Shown in pieces: positions 1-13,600 of a stretch of 64,000 nucleotides of DNA (positions are counted from its first letter, which is position 1; each line of letters opens with the position of its first letter). The DNA is taken from the NCBI GenBank assembly GCA_963580455.1, contig OY756960.1:6634001-6698000 (forward strand). Direction: 5' to 3'. Position numbers and translations under genes: made by a program. The notes under the pieces are model-generated. The model had not been told where the DNA came from and ran no database searches. It saw only the letters and a list, made by a program, of their open reading frames with translations. The stretch comes from Euonymus europaeus (Eukaryota; Streptophyta; Magnoliopsida; Celastrales; Celastraceae).

Positions 1-1635
1 CATCACAACATTATCATCTTAAAAGGTCATGACACTATCATGTAAACATCATACGTGCACTACACATGCATTAATACATAAGAAACACTGACACTAAACC
101 ATCCAATAATATGTCATAGTTAAACCATGCAAAAATACGAGAAACATGACACAATTGTCATAAATAAACCATAGGTTTAACACTTATTATTTAGGTTACA
201 GTATGAAAATTGATATACGAGTCAATATCAGTACCTAAAAATAAATACTGGAACCTACGTAATTCACATACTAGTACAAAAAACAATGTAATTAAAAATA
301 ATTTAATTAAAATAATTTAATTAAAAACAATGTAATTAAAAAAATATAATTAAAAATGACTGAATAAAACTTATCGATGATGGATCTTGTTGGATAGATC
401 TTTACTTGTTGATTCTGGATGTGTAATTTTTTTTGAAATCTAATATGTATTTTAAGAGATAAAATGTTTTAAAATTTCGTTTAAAAAAAAAAATAAAAAA
501 AAAATGTACTGTGAAATTTCAAATAAGATATTTTAATTTTTTATATCATACGCTTACAAAACATGTCACGTAAACTTGGGTTAATATTGAGCTACAAAAA
601 CTTGGGTTATTTACTACCACTCTATTTTGTGGGGTGAACAAATAAATGTCAATTAAATTTTATTTCTTTAAATAGAATATCTAGTTGAAGTAAACCAATG
701 AAGCTTTCAACAAGCCGCTCGCGAGCAATCCCATTAAGAGCTCAACATGTATGCTTGTTTGATTAGATATACAAGAAAGTTCAAATACATTTTTGAAACT
801 CGATTAATAAACAAGAGAGCTCAAACAAAGGCGAGCTTGGCTCGAAATTTCTCACGGAGAAACTCATTTGGATGTTCCTGAACAAACTTATTTAGGTGTT
901 CCAAATTTTAGAACATGGAAGAATGATGGTTTAAGATTTAAACGCATATTTTTATTAATTTTTAGTTATTCGTTAAGTTAAAAATATTTGTGTGCTTATT
1001 CGTTAATTTTGTTGCCAAGCAGCTTTATCACTATTTTCGTGAGCCACGACCAAGCTTGTCCATTTTAGCAAAAACTCAAATAAATGTTCGCGAGCAAAGC
1101 TTATTTGTTGTAATCACGTCAGGCTCAAACTCAAGCTCAAATATGCGCATTGGCTATCAAGCCAAACTCAAACATAAGATTTAATGTTCGTCCGAAGTTC
1201 GGCTCAAACTCAAGCTCGCCAAACAGCCTGGCTCTGCCTGTTTACAACCTTTCAATCTTGAAAGATAATCTTCGATCCAAGTCCATCAAGTTCTTCATCA
1301 AATCATGTTCAAACTCACAAATTTAAGCATCTGCGTGAGTTTTTTTTTTTCCGTTCTTCAGAATAATTCCTGCTCATTTGAGGAGAGGACAAAGATCATC
1401 TTTGCTCGCAACAAAGAATGATCTATGTAATTCACTGATTTAAATACAAAAACTCCATGTCTTTTACCATGTTTAACAAATAACAATCTATTAAAATCTT
1501 ACAAATTTCTTCAAAATTCTTTCGATCAATAAAATGAAGAGAGGTGCTCAACATAAACCTCGAAAACTATAGTAAACATACTTCAAATATAACAATGACT
1601 TGCACAAAAAACAGGTTGTCTGGTACTAAACTTGA
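1..1635. other. AT-rich 3' flank of ARPC4
   Basis: This stretch lies downstream of the ARPC4 stop codon. It is strongly AT-rich, with A/T homopolymer runs near 428-440 and 481-504, and I see no coding exon in it. The part nearest 1635 should include the ARPC4 3' UTR, but I could not place a polyadenylation site. A possible dispersed repeat at about 690-1250 is listed separately. Confidence 0.6.
690..1250. repeat. Possible dispersed repeat rich in GAGCTC/CTCAAGCTCG words
   Basis: The segment repeatedly uses words such as GAGCTCAA, CTCAAACTCAAGCTCG and GGCGAGCTTGGCTCG, and ends near AGCCTGGCTCTGCCTGTTTACA. This composition is unlike the flanking AT-rich sequence and resembles short non-autonomous plant repeats. 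No terminal inverted repeat or target duplication was found, so the family and borders are unknown. Confidence 0.3.
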
Positions 1636-4600
1636 TCACATAAATTGCTTCAGAAACTCTGTAGCCACAAGCCTCCCCCGTGTATTTACTGATATTTTTA
1701 ATTCGCTTATCTCTTTATCAATATCCTGCAATTTAAGAACAATACGAGATTAAAGAAACCCTGGCTAATGTAGTCTTACTAGGTTGTCAACATGTTACCC
1801 ATAACAAGAGAATAGAAAACAAAAAGGAATGAAAAACATCAGGGCATGAACACAAAATGTTCCACGTTATGGGAATCAACATCCTATTTGTTCCATAGAG
1901 CCTAGACCCATCAAAATATTTAAATATGGCACCCATCTTAGATATCTAGATGGTACACGTAATTATTAGCAATACCTTCAAGATGTTACTCGAAATCTGA
2001 CAAATTTAAATGGTCATCATTTAAATGTTCAAGAACCATGAGATGTGCGTGTTTACAGTAAAAGTGCTAAAGAAACACCAGTGTTTTAAAAGGCGTTCGG
2101 GGCGCACGCCCTGAGGCGCGCCCCGAGGCGAGGCGGCAGCCGGAAGCCTCAGTGCTTCCGCCCCGCATGTGTCGCAAGAGGCTTCCGCCTCTGTGTGCAG
2201 AGGCGGAAGCCTCTGTAAGCCTTTCGCCTCTGTAACAGAGGCGAAAGCGCCTCTGTTACAGAGACGAAAGCGAGAAGAAATACGAAATGGTATTTTTTTT
2301 TCAAAACAACAGAACCCAAAACGAAATCTTTTTGGGTTCTGTTTATTTTTTTTTAAAAGAGTTGGCCCAAAACGACGTCGTTTTGGGCCAACAGTTACAA
2401 AACCCTGAATTTCTTTTCTTTCGTATCTGTGCTTCTGTGCTGCTGCCGTGTTGTGCTGCTGCCGTGCTGCGTGATATCTCCCATCTGCGTGCCGTCTCAA
2501 TCTCTACCGTCTCAGTAAGTCAGTATCTCACTCGGATTTTCCAGCTTAATGCAGTAATTAGGAGGTACATTTTTCTTTCTATCATTTCTTGCCGGTATGC
2601 AATCGCATGAACAGTGGAGCTGGGGAGCCAAATCATTATACAAGTGAGCTTGTAGGTCTGCTAAACAATCATTATACATCTAAGTATCTAACATCACTTG
2701 TAATTTTAAATTGATTTGAAGTAATATTGTTGCTGAGATTGAACATTATCTCTAACACTCTCCAAAACTTGTTGTATCAGCTTAATCATATGCTAAGTTG
2801 CTAACTGTTTGTGGCTTATTTGGAATTAATTCATTTCATTTTCTATTTGTGGCTTTTTTTGTCAATTCATTCCATATTTTTGTAATCTAATTGATGCTAC
2901 TGATTTAATTGTTTACTTTATTTTGTTTTTACCCTTTTATTGCATGAACTTATTTTGTTTAGTTTATACTTTATTGTTAGTTGGCTCACTTGGCTGAACT
3001 GAATATGGTGAAAGTTAGTGGAGGGAGTAGAAAAGATCCTGCTTAGAAATATACGGAGGAGGTAGAAGTTGGAAATGGGGAGAAGAAAGGATATGTGTGT
3101 AAAATGCAATTTTTGCAACAAAGTTCTTAAAGGAGGCGTTAAAAGGGCAAAAGATCACCTTGCATGCACACATAAAAATGTAGCTCCGTGTCAGAAGGTT
3201 CCTGAAGATGTTAAGCAGGAGATGAAACAATATTTAGAAAAAGGAACCGCGTTAAGGCATATGGCACAAGAGAGGTTTGAGGAGAGAGTTTCGGCCGGTT
3301 CTTATTTCGAAGGCATGAATTCTAATCCTATTAGCACTAGTGTTAATGGACCTAGTGGTGGTGTACATGTGTCATCTCGAGGAGTTCGGGGGCCTATGGA
3401 TCGGTAATTTGCTAATGAAATTTATTTAATGCTTTTGACATCATTATGATTTATGCATTTATGCTTATGAACTTTATTTGATACCTTTGCTATTATGGAT
3501 AGGTACATTGCCAATGTTGTTGATGATCATGAGGATGTTGATAGGGCAAAAACCACCATGACCACAACAAACGCAAAAGAAGCTCGGACTCGTGTTTGTT
3601 TGGATATTGGGAGGTTCTTCTTTGAAAATGCGATTCCTTTCAATGTGGCAAGAAGTCCATCATTTATCAACATGTGTCGATCGATTGGTTCATATGGACG
3701 AGGTCTTAAACCTCCTACCATGCATGAGTTTAGAACGTGGATTCTAAAGGAGGAGTTGAACACTTCTGAGAAAATAGTTGATGATATTAAGAAGACATGG
3801 GCACACACGGGAGTTTCAATACTATCTGATGGTTGGACAGATATATCGGGAAGGACTTTAATCAACTTTCTTGTGAATAATCCTAATGGCACAGTGTTCT
3901 TGAGATCTGTTGATGCTTCTGAACATGTGAAGGATGCAGATTTGATATTTAAGTTGCTTGATGACATTGTTGTGGAGGTTGGGGAAGAGTTAGTAGTTCA
4001 AATTGTGACAGACAATGCAAGTAACTACAAAGCAGCAGGAAATAAATTGATGGAGAAAAGAAAACACATTTATTGGACTCCATGTGCGGCACATTGTTTA
4101 GATTTGATGTTGGAAAAGATTGGAGAATTGACGCAGCATAAGAGAGCTTTATTGAAGGCCAAAAAAGTAAGCAATTTCATATATAATCATGCTTGGGTTT
4201 TGGCTTTGATGAGGAAATTTACAAAGAGGGAAATCATCAGACCAGCTGTTACTAGATTTGCAACAGCTGTCCTGACTTTGAGATGCATGATAGAGCTTAG
4301 ACAACCTCTTGAAGCAATGTTCACTTCACAACAATGGACGAGTTGTAGATGGGCAAACACAACTGATGGCAAAGAGGTGAGGAAAATAATTCTTAAAGAT
4401 AATACTTTTTGGCCTAGTGTGAGTTATGCACTGAAAACAACAGAGCCGTTGGTGGGAGTGCTGAGACTTGTTGATTCTGAGAAGAAACCTGCTATGGGCT
4501 ATATTTATAATGCTATGGATAAAGCAAAGGAAGAAATAGCAAAAAACTTGGGTGGAGAACTAGCAGATTACAAGGAGATTTGGGATATTATTGATGAAAA

Positions 4601-7600
4601 ATGGGAGTTCCAATTACACCGACCTTTGCATGCTGCTGCTTATTTCTTGAATCCCGAGTTTCAATTTCAAGAGAACTTCCTTTTTGATGCAGAAGTGAAG
4701 ACAGGATTGTATAGTTCAATGAAGAAGCTCATTCCTAATTCAAGAGATTGTCTTGCAGCTGACCTACAAATTGATGCTTTCCGAAAGCAACAAGGACTTT
4801 TTGCATATGAAAATGCTAAGAGATCAGTGGGAAAGCGTTCTCCAGGTAACAATATGTCTTTAAAAGTTTTCAAATTAATTGAATTTAAATCAAGTAGTCA
4901 AGTACTAAAATTTTTATGCTAAATTTTGATTTTTCTTTTTGTAGTTGATTGGTGGATCAACTTTGGAGATGAAGTTCCAGAATTGCAAAGGTTTGCAATT
5001 AAAGTATTAGGTCTCACTTGTTCTTCATCCGCATGTGAACGAAATTGGAGCGCATACAATCAAGTGCACACAAAAAAGAGGAACCGATTAACCACGAAGA
5101 AGATGAATGACTTGGTCTATATTTTGTATAACAAAAAATTGAAAGACCGACACTTAAAGCTTCAAGTTAATGAAGATCCATTGGTAGTTGATGATTTACC
5201 TTCGGATGATGAGTGGGTTGCTAATCCTCCTAATCCAAATGATGTTGGAGATGCTATTGAAACTTCTACATTGAATCAAGGAGAGGATAATGTTATTGGT
5301 GATTCTCAAGTAGTGGAAGGAGCAAGTGGTGGTGGAGGTGGAGCAAGTGATGGTGGAGGAGGTGGAGCAAGTGGAGGCGGATCTAGTAATGTTAGAGGCG
5401 GAAGAAGAGGTGGGGCAAGTGGAGGCGGTGGTAGGACAAGCAAAAGGAAAAAGAAAAATCCAAGTCAAATGGATTCAAGAGCCAAGAAGAGCAAAGGTTA
5501 GTGTGAAATATATAGTTTATATTTATGTTACTCATTTACTACTTACTAATTTTAATTTATCAATGCTTATTAATTTAGGGAAGTATAAAGGAAAAGAGCT
5601 ACTCATTCAAGTGGAGGAAGAAGATGAATTTCAAGAAGCTAGTAGTGATGATTTAGATGAGTTGGATGGTCTACCAATTCGATTTATGGATGACTCCTTA
5701 GATGATCCAACTAGTGATGATGAGTATTCCATGGATGAGGATGAATGATGATGACTATTGAACTCTTTGATTTATTTGTGTGGTTTGATTTATTTTTCTT
5801 TGGTTTGTATTAAACTTCTAAACTATGAACTATTTTTGCTTTGGTTTATTTTAAACTCTTTTTGCTTTGATGTCTTTTGACATTATTTGATGATGGATCA
5901 TGACGAGACTTGTTGATTATTGTTAGTTTCTTACTTGAAACTTTGTGAGTATTATTATTTATTACTTATTGATTTATCTTGACTCTTGAATTTTTTATTC
6001 AATCCGAGGCTTACGCCTCGATACGCCTCGAGGCTTACGCCTCGCCTCATAGAAGGTGAGCGCCTCAATTCCCGAACCCGCCTTTTAAAACATTGAGAAA
6101 CACACCAATGTTCTTCCAATCCTCCGAAGGTCAAAATTAGCACTATTCTAAATAATCATCAGATTGACAAATTATTGTGTTTTTTTTTCCAGAATCAGAC
6201 AAATTGAATCATCTGCACACCAGTTCAACATTTTGTACTATGTTAGTGCACAGCAAAGAACCTGCCAGGGTTCTATAATCAATCAGGAGGTGAGTTCAAG
6301 GGCCAACTGCAGTAAGTCATGGAATTCGCCTACTCAAAAGATGACAGGACACTATTTTTTGAACTATGAGAAAACAGGATAGGGCTCCAAATGAAAAGGC
6401 TTTTAGTATATTCTAAAATTTCTCAAATGTTGGATAGTTGATCACTATTTTCATGATAAAGTAATTGTTAGAATCTATAAGAGCATTCTAGTCGCTTCAT
6501 GTATATATTTAGAATAAGTCTCGTACATATAAAAGGCATGTAGTATGTAAATCAAATAAATGAAATACAATGAGAACTTGTCTCGATTATGGTATTGGGC
6601 CCCCTTCGAAAACCTTGTTCTTCTCTTTTCAAAAAGCCGGCGGTGCAACCAGGTGAGTGTGACCATGCATTTATTTTCTGGGAGGGTATCTGACAAGAGT
6701 GGAAGACTGGGTGTGCTCGATTTTGCTTCAAGTGACAAACGGGTGACTTCTATTTTGCCTCAGATAACTTGTTTGTAGCATCGCTTGTGAGATTGTCGTG
6801 AGTAAGGAATGTTTGAACGATTTGCAACTTGGCTTGTGGTGCATTTTCCGTTTTACAGTCGCGACTTTCTGGAGGCTTTGCTTTATGTCGGTTGTTTTTT
6901 ATTGTGGGTTCGAGTCGTATTGTGTGTTCAATATGTTTGTATTTGAGACTGAGATTAATTATCGACAGGTCAAGGCTGAAAGAAAGTTTTGTTTCAGCAT
7001 ATTGTATTTGATTTTGTAAGTTCTGGAGGCCTTGGCTTTCATTTCGGCAAGCTGGGTTTGACTTGTGTTCGATTTGGATAGGTTGTTTGAATGTGCAGGT
7101 CATTCTTTGTGAATTATGGCTGATACAAGTGAGAAGAAGGCTCTTATTGAAATTATTACCACATCGCAACGTATTATCGACAGGAAATTGAATGGTACTG
7201 ATTACAGTCAACGGATATGATTCAAAATAGCATGGAGCATTCTATTAATGATATGATTGATCATTGTGATACAGTTAAAGAGATGTCGCAGTATTTAGAA
7301 TCTTTGTATCTTGAATTTGTGGCTTGGTTGTATCGTGCTTATTAGAAGGGGTGCACTTTACTCAAGTACTACTGACTTCAAGAGAATGTTTGAAGAGATT
7401 ATTACGGCTGATGGGAAGAAAAAACGGAAGCAACAAAAAGGGATCATTGTTCAGTGCTTTCTTGCTGAATTGGAATCAGACTACGAAGTGGCTTGTACTT
7501 GGTTACTTAATAGACTCTGCTCTCCCTCCACTAGTGGAAGTATTCTCTTGGCTGTGCAAAGTTTGCAAAGATGATAGTAGGGACTCTTCTGTAGGGTTTG

Positions 7601-10600
7601 GTTTTGGTGAGACCTCTGCTCTATTGGGATGGACTCCACCATTGGATAGTAATCGCTCAGCTCAAGGTGGTAGAGAACTAGAGATAGTGGGGGGCAAGGG
7701 GTGCACTTTACTCAAGTACTACACTGACTTCAAGAGAGTGTTTGAGGAAATTATTACAGCTGATGGGAAGAAAATACGGAAGCAACAAAAAGGGATCACT
7801 GTTCAGTACTTTCTTGCTGAATTGGAATCAGACTACGAAGCCCGTACTTGCTTACTTATAGACTCCGCTCTCCCTCCAGCGGAAGTATTTTCTCGGCTAC
7901 GCAAAGTTTGCAAAGATGATAGTAGGGACTCTTCTGTAGGGTTTGGTTCTGGGGAGACCTCTGCTCTATTGGGATGGACTCCTCCATTGGATAGTAATCG
8001 CGCAGCTCGAGGTGGTAGAGAACTAGAGATAGTGGGGGCCATGGAGGTCCTAGGGTGTGTTTTCACTATGCTGAGTAGGGTCACCTGAAGATGACTTACT
8101 GGAAACTGAACAAAAAACTTCCAAATTTTTTGAAGTTTGCTAATGCTGCCACTAAGGACTTTTATCTACTCCTACTATACCCATGTCTGCTCATATGGCA
8201 TCAAGCATCAGGTGTTTATTTCTCCTGATGAATATGCTAGCTTTAATCAGTTTCAAGTGGTCAAGCCCATTAGAATTCATCACATACTGCCACCAATCTT
8301 GTCCAGAGTCGAGTAACCCAACTGCATGTCTTCCAATCATCTCTTGCTTAGCTGATGGTTCTTTTGTTCCAATCCTAGAGAGTTGCACAGTCTCTCCTAA
8401 TTCATCTCTATCTTTATCCTATGCCTCGTGCTTGCCACACTTTCTTTTTAAATTTTTACCATTAGTAAAATTACACATGTTTTATCAAAAAAAAAAAGTC
8501 CGACTCGTTGCAATGTCGATTTGGTCATCCTTTTTTACATGTGTTAAAAAGACTCTGTCCTAGTCTACGTATGCTGTCTAAATTAGAGTCTGAGTCATGT
8601 CAGTTTGCGAAACACCATTGTGTCTTATCTTCCTCGTGTCAATAAACGGGATACGTCCACTTTTGTGTTGCTACATTTTGATATATGTGTCCTTGTCCTA
8701 CTATGTCTAAGTGTGGATTATGTTATTTCATTACTTTTGTGGATGATTTTACAAGAGCAACTTGGCTCTATATAATGAAAAGTCGTGTTGATTTATGTTC
8801 TATCTTTTGTACTTTTTGTGCTGAGATTAAAACCCAACATAATCTCTCTATTTGTATTTTGCAAAGTGATAAAGCCAAGGAGAACTTCTCTAGCTCCCTT
8901 TCTTCCAATCTTATTCAAAATGGTATTTTACACCAATCCTCATGTGTTGTCATCCCCCAACAAAATGCGTTGGCTCAAAGGAAAAATTGTCAATTGATGT
9001 AGGTGGCAAGGGCTTTATTGTTTCATATGAATGTTTTTAAGGAATTTTGGGCCGATGTTGTTCTTACTACTGCATGTTATTTGATTAATCGCATGCCTTC
9101 ATTTGTTCTTGATGGTGGTATCCCTTATTATGCTTTTCTTTATGTTGATCTGAATTAAATGGTGTACATGGAGCAATCACACTTGGGTTTGTTGGTCACG
9201 GGAGTCCGGGATGATGTGTTTCTCATAAAATCTTTGTATGGGTTGTGTAGAAGTAGAAGTATTTAGTGAAGAAATTGAAGAAGGAATAAGAAAGGGGAGG
9301 AGAAGCAGTGTCGGCAGTTTCTCTCTTATTCTCCAGAATACAATTTTACATACAACCCTCACTTTTATGTTCCACACCCTAATACTAGAGAATACCCAAG
9401 TTACCCTTCTAACACTCCCCCTCAAGCTGGAGCATAGATGTTAATCATGCCCAGCTTGTTACAAATAAATTCAACCCGAACTCCCGCTAGAGCCTTAGTA
9501 AGAATATCAGCTAACTGATCATGAGTCCTCACATGCTTCAATCGGACCTCCTTTAATTGCACCTTCTCACGCACAAAATGACAATCTACCTCAATATGTT
9601 TCGTTCTCTCATGAAAAACAGGATTTGAGGCGATATGGATAGCAGCTTGATTATCACACCATAACTGAGTCTCTTCCGACGGAAGAAAACCCAATTCATG
9701 CATTAGTTGTCTCACATAACATATTTCACTAGCAGTGTGAGCCATTGCTCTATATTCAGCTTCAGCACTAGACCGAGCTACCACAGATTGCTTCTTACTC
9801 TTCCAACCAATCAAATTACCACCAACAAACACACAATAGCCAGTGGTGGATTTTCTATCAAAAGGAGATCCCGCCCAATCAGAATCAGAAAATGCTTCAA
9901 TATTCACATGATTATGATTTGCATATAGCAAACCTCGACTTGGAGCACCTTTAAGGTACCGTAGAATACGTAATACAGCTTCCCAATGAGGAACACGAGG
10001 ATTCGACATAAATTGACTAACTACACTCACTGAGAATGCTATATCAGGGCGAGTTACTCCAAGGTAATTCAACTTTCCCACCAGCCGCCGATATCGTTCA
10101 GGATCATCAAACATAACGCCCTCACCAGGATAAAGTTTCATCCCAGAGATCATGGGAGAATCACAAGGCTTTGCACCACTCATCCCGGTCTCATTTAATA
10201 AATCCACAACATACTTCCGTTGAGACAAGAATATCCCACGCCGACAGCGAGCAACTTCAACACCTAAAAAATACCTTAGAGGACCAAGGTCCTTAGTGTG
10301 AAAATTACGTTGCAAGAACATTTTCAATGAGGATATACCATCTCCATTACTTCCAGTGATAACTATATCATCCACATATACTACTAATAGGATATTCCCT
10401 GCAATAGATCGATGGTAAAAGACAGAATGGTCTTTTTCCGAACGTTTCAGTCCAAATGTCCGTACCACATCAGAAAACCGACCAAACCAGGCCCGAGGAG
10501 ACTGTTTCAAGCCATATAAAGATTTCTTCAACTTACACACCATACCAGACTCCCCCTGAGCAACAAAACCAGGAGGTTGCTCCAAATAAACCTCTTCATG

Positions 10601-13600
10601 TAGGTTGCCATGAAGAAAAGCATTTTTCACATCCAATTGATGTAAAGGCCAGCCATATGTAGCAGCAAGAGAGAGAAGTAAGCGAATAGAGGTGAACTTC
10701 GCAACCGGAGAAAAAGTGTCGGTATAATCAACACCATAAGTCTGAGCATAGCCTTTGGCCACCAACCGTGCCTTCAGACGATCAACAGACCCATCAGACT
10801 TAGTCTTAACAGTAAAAACCCATTTGCTACCAATAGGCGTCTTACCCGGAGGCAAAGGCACCAAATCCCAGGTATGATTAAGCTCCAAGGCTCTCATTTC
10901 TTCGTGCATAGCAGTAAGCCACCCAGGAGACTCAAGAGCCTCAGATAAAGAGCGAGGAGTGGTGATGGAATCAATAGCCAAAGCAAAACGACGGAGAGAC
11001 TGAGAAAGCCCTGCATAAGAGATAGTAGCAGATAAAGGATATGTAGCACACTGGCGTCTACCTTTCCGGAGAGCAATCGGAATATCATGGTCAAGTGCAG
11101 GAGCAGGAGCAGGTACTATAACAGGATCAGTCGCCGCGACAGGAGATGGAGGGGTCAGCACAGCAGAGGGGACTGATGGAGGACAACGATATACAGAACG
11201 AGGACCACGAACAAATGTCTTCAAGATAGGGGGAGGGGGGGGAGGTGGTGGTGGTGAAGATGGAGAGGATAAGGACTCGATGTCATAAACCAGGAACTCA
11301 TCAGGAACTGATAAGGAAGCAGGAGAAGACACAAGGATATCATGAGAGGAATACGCAGTAGACTCATCAAAAGCGACATCAGAGGACACGAGATACCGTC
11401 CTAAGTCAGGAGAGAAACACCGATATCCTTTTTGAGTGCGAGAATATCCAAGAAAAATACATCGTAATGATTTAGGATCAAGTTTAGTGAGGTGAGGTCG
11501 AATATCCCGGACATAACAAGTACAACCAAACATACGAACGGGAATAGAATGAAGTGCATCCGTAGGAAAAAGAAGTTGATAGGGAATCTGACCACCAAGA
11601 ACAGATGAAGGCATACGATTAATAAGGTAAGTGGCTGTCAAGATAGCATCGCCCCAGAATATTGGAGGAACCTGCATGTGAAAGAGAAGAGCACGGGCAA
11701 CTTCTAAAAGATGACGATTTTTACGTTCAGCCACCCCATTTTGTTGAGGTGTGTCAGGACAAGAGGATTGATGAAGCATACCCTTACTAGAAAGAAACGA
11801 AGACATGTCATTGGAAAGATACTCTCTAGCATTGTCACTACGAAGAATGCGGATACACATATCAAACTGAGTTTGAATTTCAGTAACAAATGAACAAAAG
11901 ATCGAAAATAAATCCGAACGCTTTTTCATTAAATAAACCCAAGTAGTTCGAGAGAAATCATCAACAAAAGTTACAAAATAACGATAGCCAGACTTAGACA
12001 TTACAGGACAGGGACCCCAAATGTCAGAATGAACTAAGGAAAATGGAGCAGAAGCTCGTTTAAGACTTCTAGACACATAAACTCGACGATGATGTTTCGC
12101 AAACTGACATGACTCACAAAATAACTGCTGTAAGGAAGACAAAGATGGACACAAAAGTTTCAAACTGGGAAGCGCCGGATGACCAAGACGACAATGAAGA
12201 TCCAAAGGAGATGGAGGACCAGACACCATCAGGGAAGAAGGTTGAGTGTCCAACACATATAGGCCTTTGGAATTAAGGTGACCCCTACCAATCATCCTGC
12301 TCGTCGATCGATCCTGAAAAATACAATGATCATCATAAAATGTCACTGAGCACTTGAGAGCTTTTGTAATAGCACTAATAGATAATAAATTGAATGGAAA
12401 TGAGGATAGCGCCAAAATCGAATCTAGGTGCAAAGATGGAGTCGGAGATGCAGTGCCAATTCCCTTTACCTCCACCAGGGTACCATTAGCCACCCTCACA
12501 TCAGGATAGGACGAGGTAGAAGAGTATGTATCAAGAGTACCTGTATTTCCAGTCATGTGATCTGAAGCCCCAGAATCAATAACCCAAGTATGAGGAGACA
12601 CCGATAAACAAGCAGAAGCACTGGGATTCACTGAAGGAGTACTAGTAGCAGAAATCTGACTCATGAGACGAGAATATTCTGCAGCTGAAATACTGACACG
12701 CCCATCATTAGAGAGAGAGGTGTCAGAAAAAGTACGCAAATCCGACACACTCATATCAATACCAGAAGCAACATGAGCAGAGCGAGTCTGTGATGGTTTG
12801 CCATGCAACTTCCAACAACGGTCACGAGTGTGTCCCACTCCACCACAATAATAGCATGTAAATTTGGTATCTGACCCTCCACGACTACTACGGCCACTAC
12901 GACTGCTACCACGACCACCACGGCTGCTATTACGGCCACCACTCATATCATAAGAAGAATGACCAACTAGACTAGACCGTTCAGTAAGATCTGGTAATAA
13001 AGAAGTAGGCCTCACAGAGCGGTTGGCACGAGAGAAAGCCTCAGTGAGAGAGGTCTCGCCACTAGCAAGAATCTGTGAACGAGCAGACTCATAATCAGAC
13101 CGCATACCACTGAGAAAAGCAATAATCGCCAACTGCTCTCTTTGCTGACGTCGCTTCTCAAGATCAAGGTTTAAAGATAACAGCGAATTAAATTCTTCAT
13201 AAACTTTCTTGAAGGATGCAAAATAATCACCAAGAGGAACATCCTTCTGTTCCGGTCGAAAGAATGACAAAGCCACATCATATAGCCTATTCATATCATT
13301 TTTCCCAGAGTATAGAACAGCAAGATACTCCCATATTTGTTGCACAGTGTCACAATGAGTCACCAACTCAGATATTTTGGAATCCATAGAATTCAACAAC
13401 TGACCATAGAGACGTGCATCAGCACGCATCCATATCTTATACTCAGCAGCCTCCTTAGTAGAATCAGGTGGAACATTAATAAGATGATCCTCCAAGTCCA
13501 TTCCCCGAATGGTAATCAGCACAATTTTCCGCCAATGCTGATAGTTGGAACCACTCAATTTCTAATCAGTGAGTTTAGTGGATGTGGCCACCACATCAGT

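Larger units (their letters stand above)
2079..6095 (+). mobile_element. hAT-family DNA transposon with perfect 8-bp target duplication
   Basis: A 4,017-bp element. The 17-bp terminal inverted repeats are CAGTGTTTTAAAAGGCG at the left (2079-2095) and, inverted, CAATGTTTTAAAAGGCG at the right (6079-6095), with one mismatch. It is flanked by an exact 8-bp duplication AGAAACAC (2071-2078 and 6096-6103), the length expected for hAT. GC-rich subterminal regions carry repeated GAGGCG/GCCTC motifs at both ends. Inside is a four-exon transposase gene in the same orientation. The element sits in the last intron of ARPC4, antisense to it. The well-kept ends suggest a fairly recent insertion, although the transposase reading frame has 5' damage. 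Confidence 0.95.

Noticed and set aside
3527..3967. 146-codon minus-strand ORF
   Set aside because: Shadow of the hAT transposase exon 2 on the other strand.
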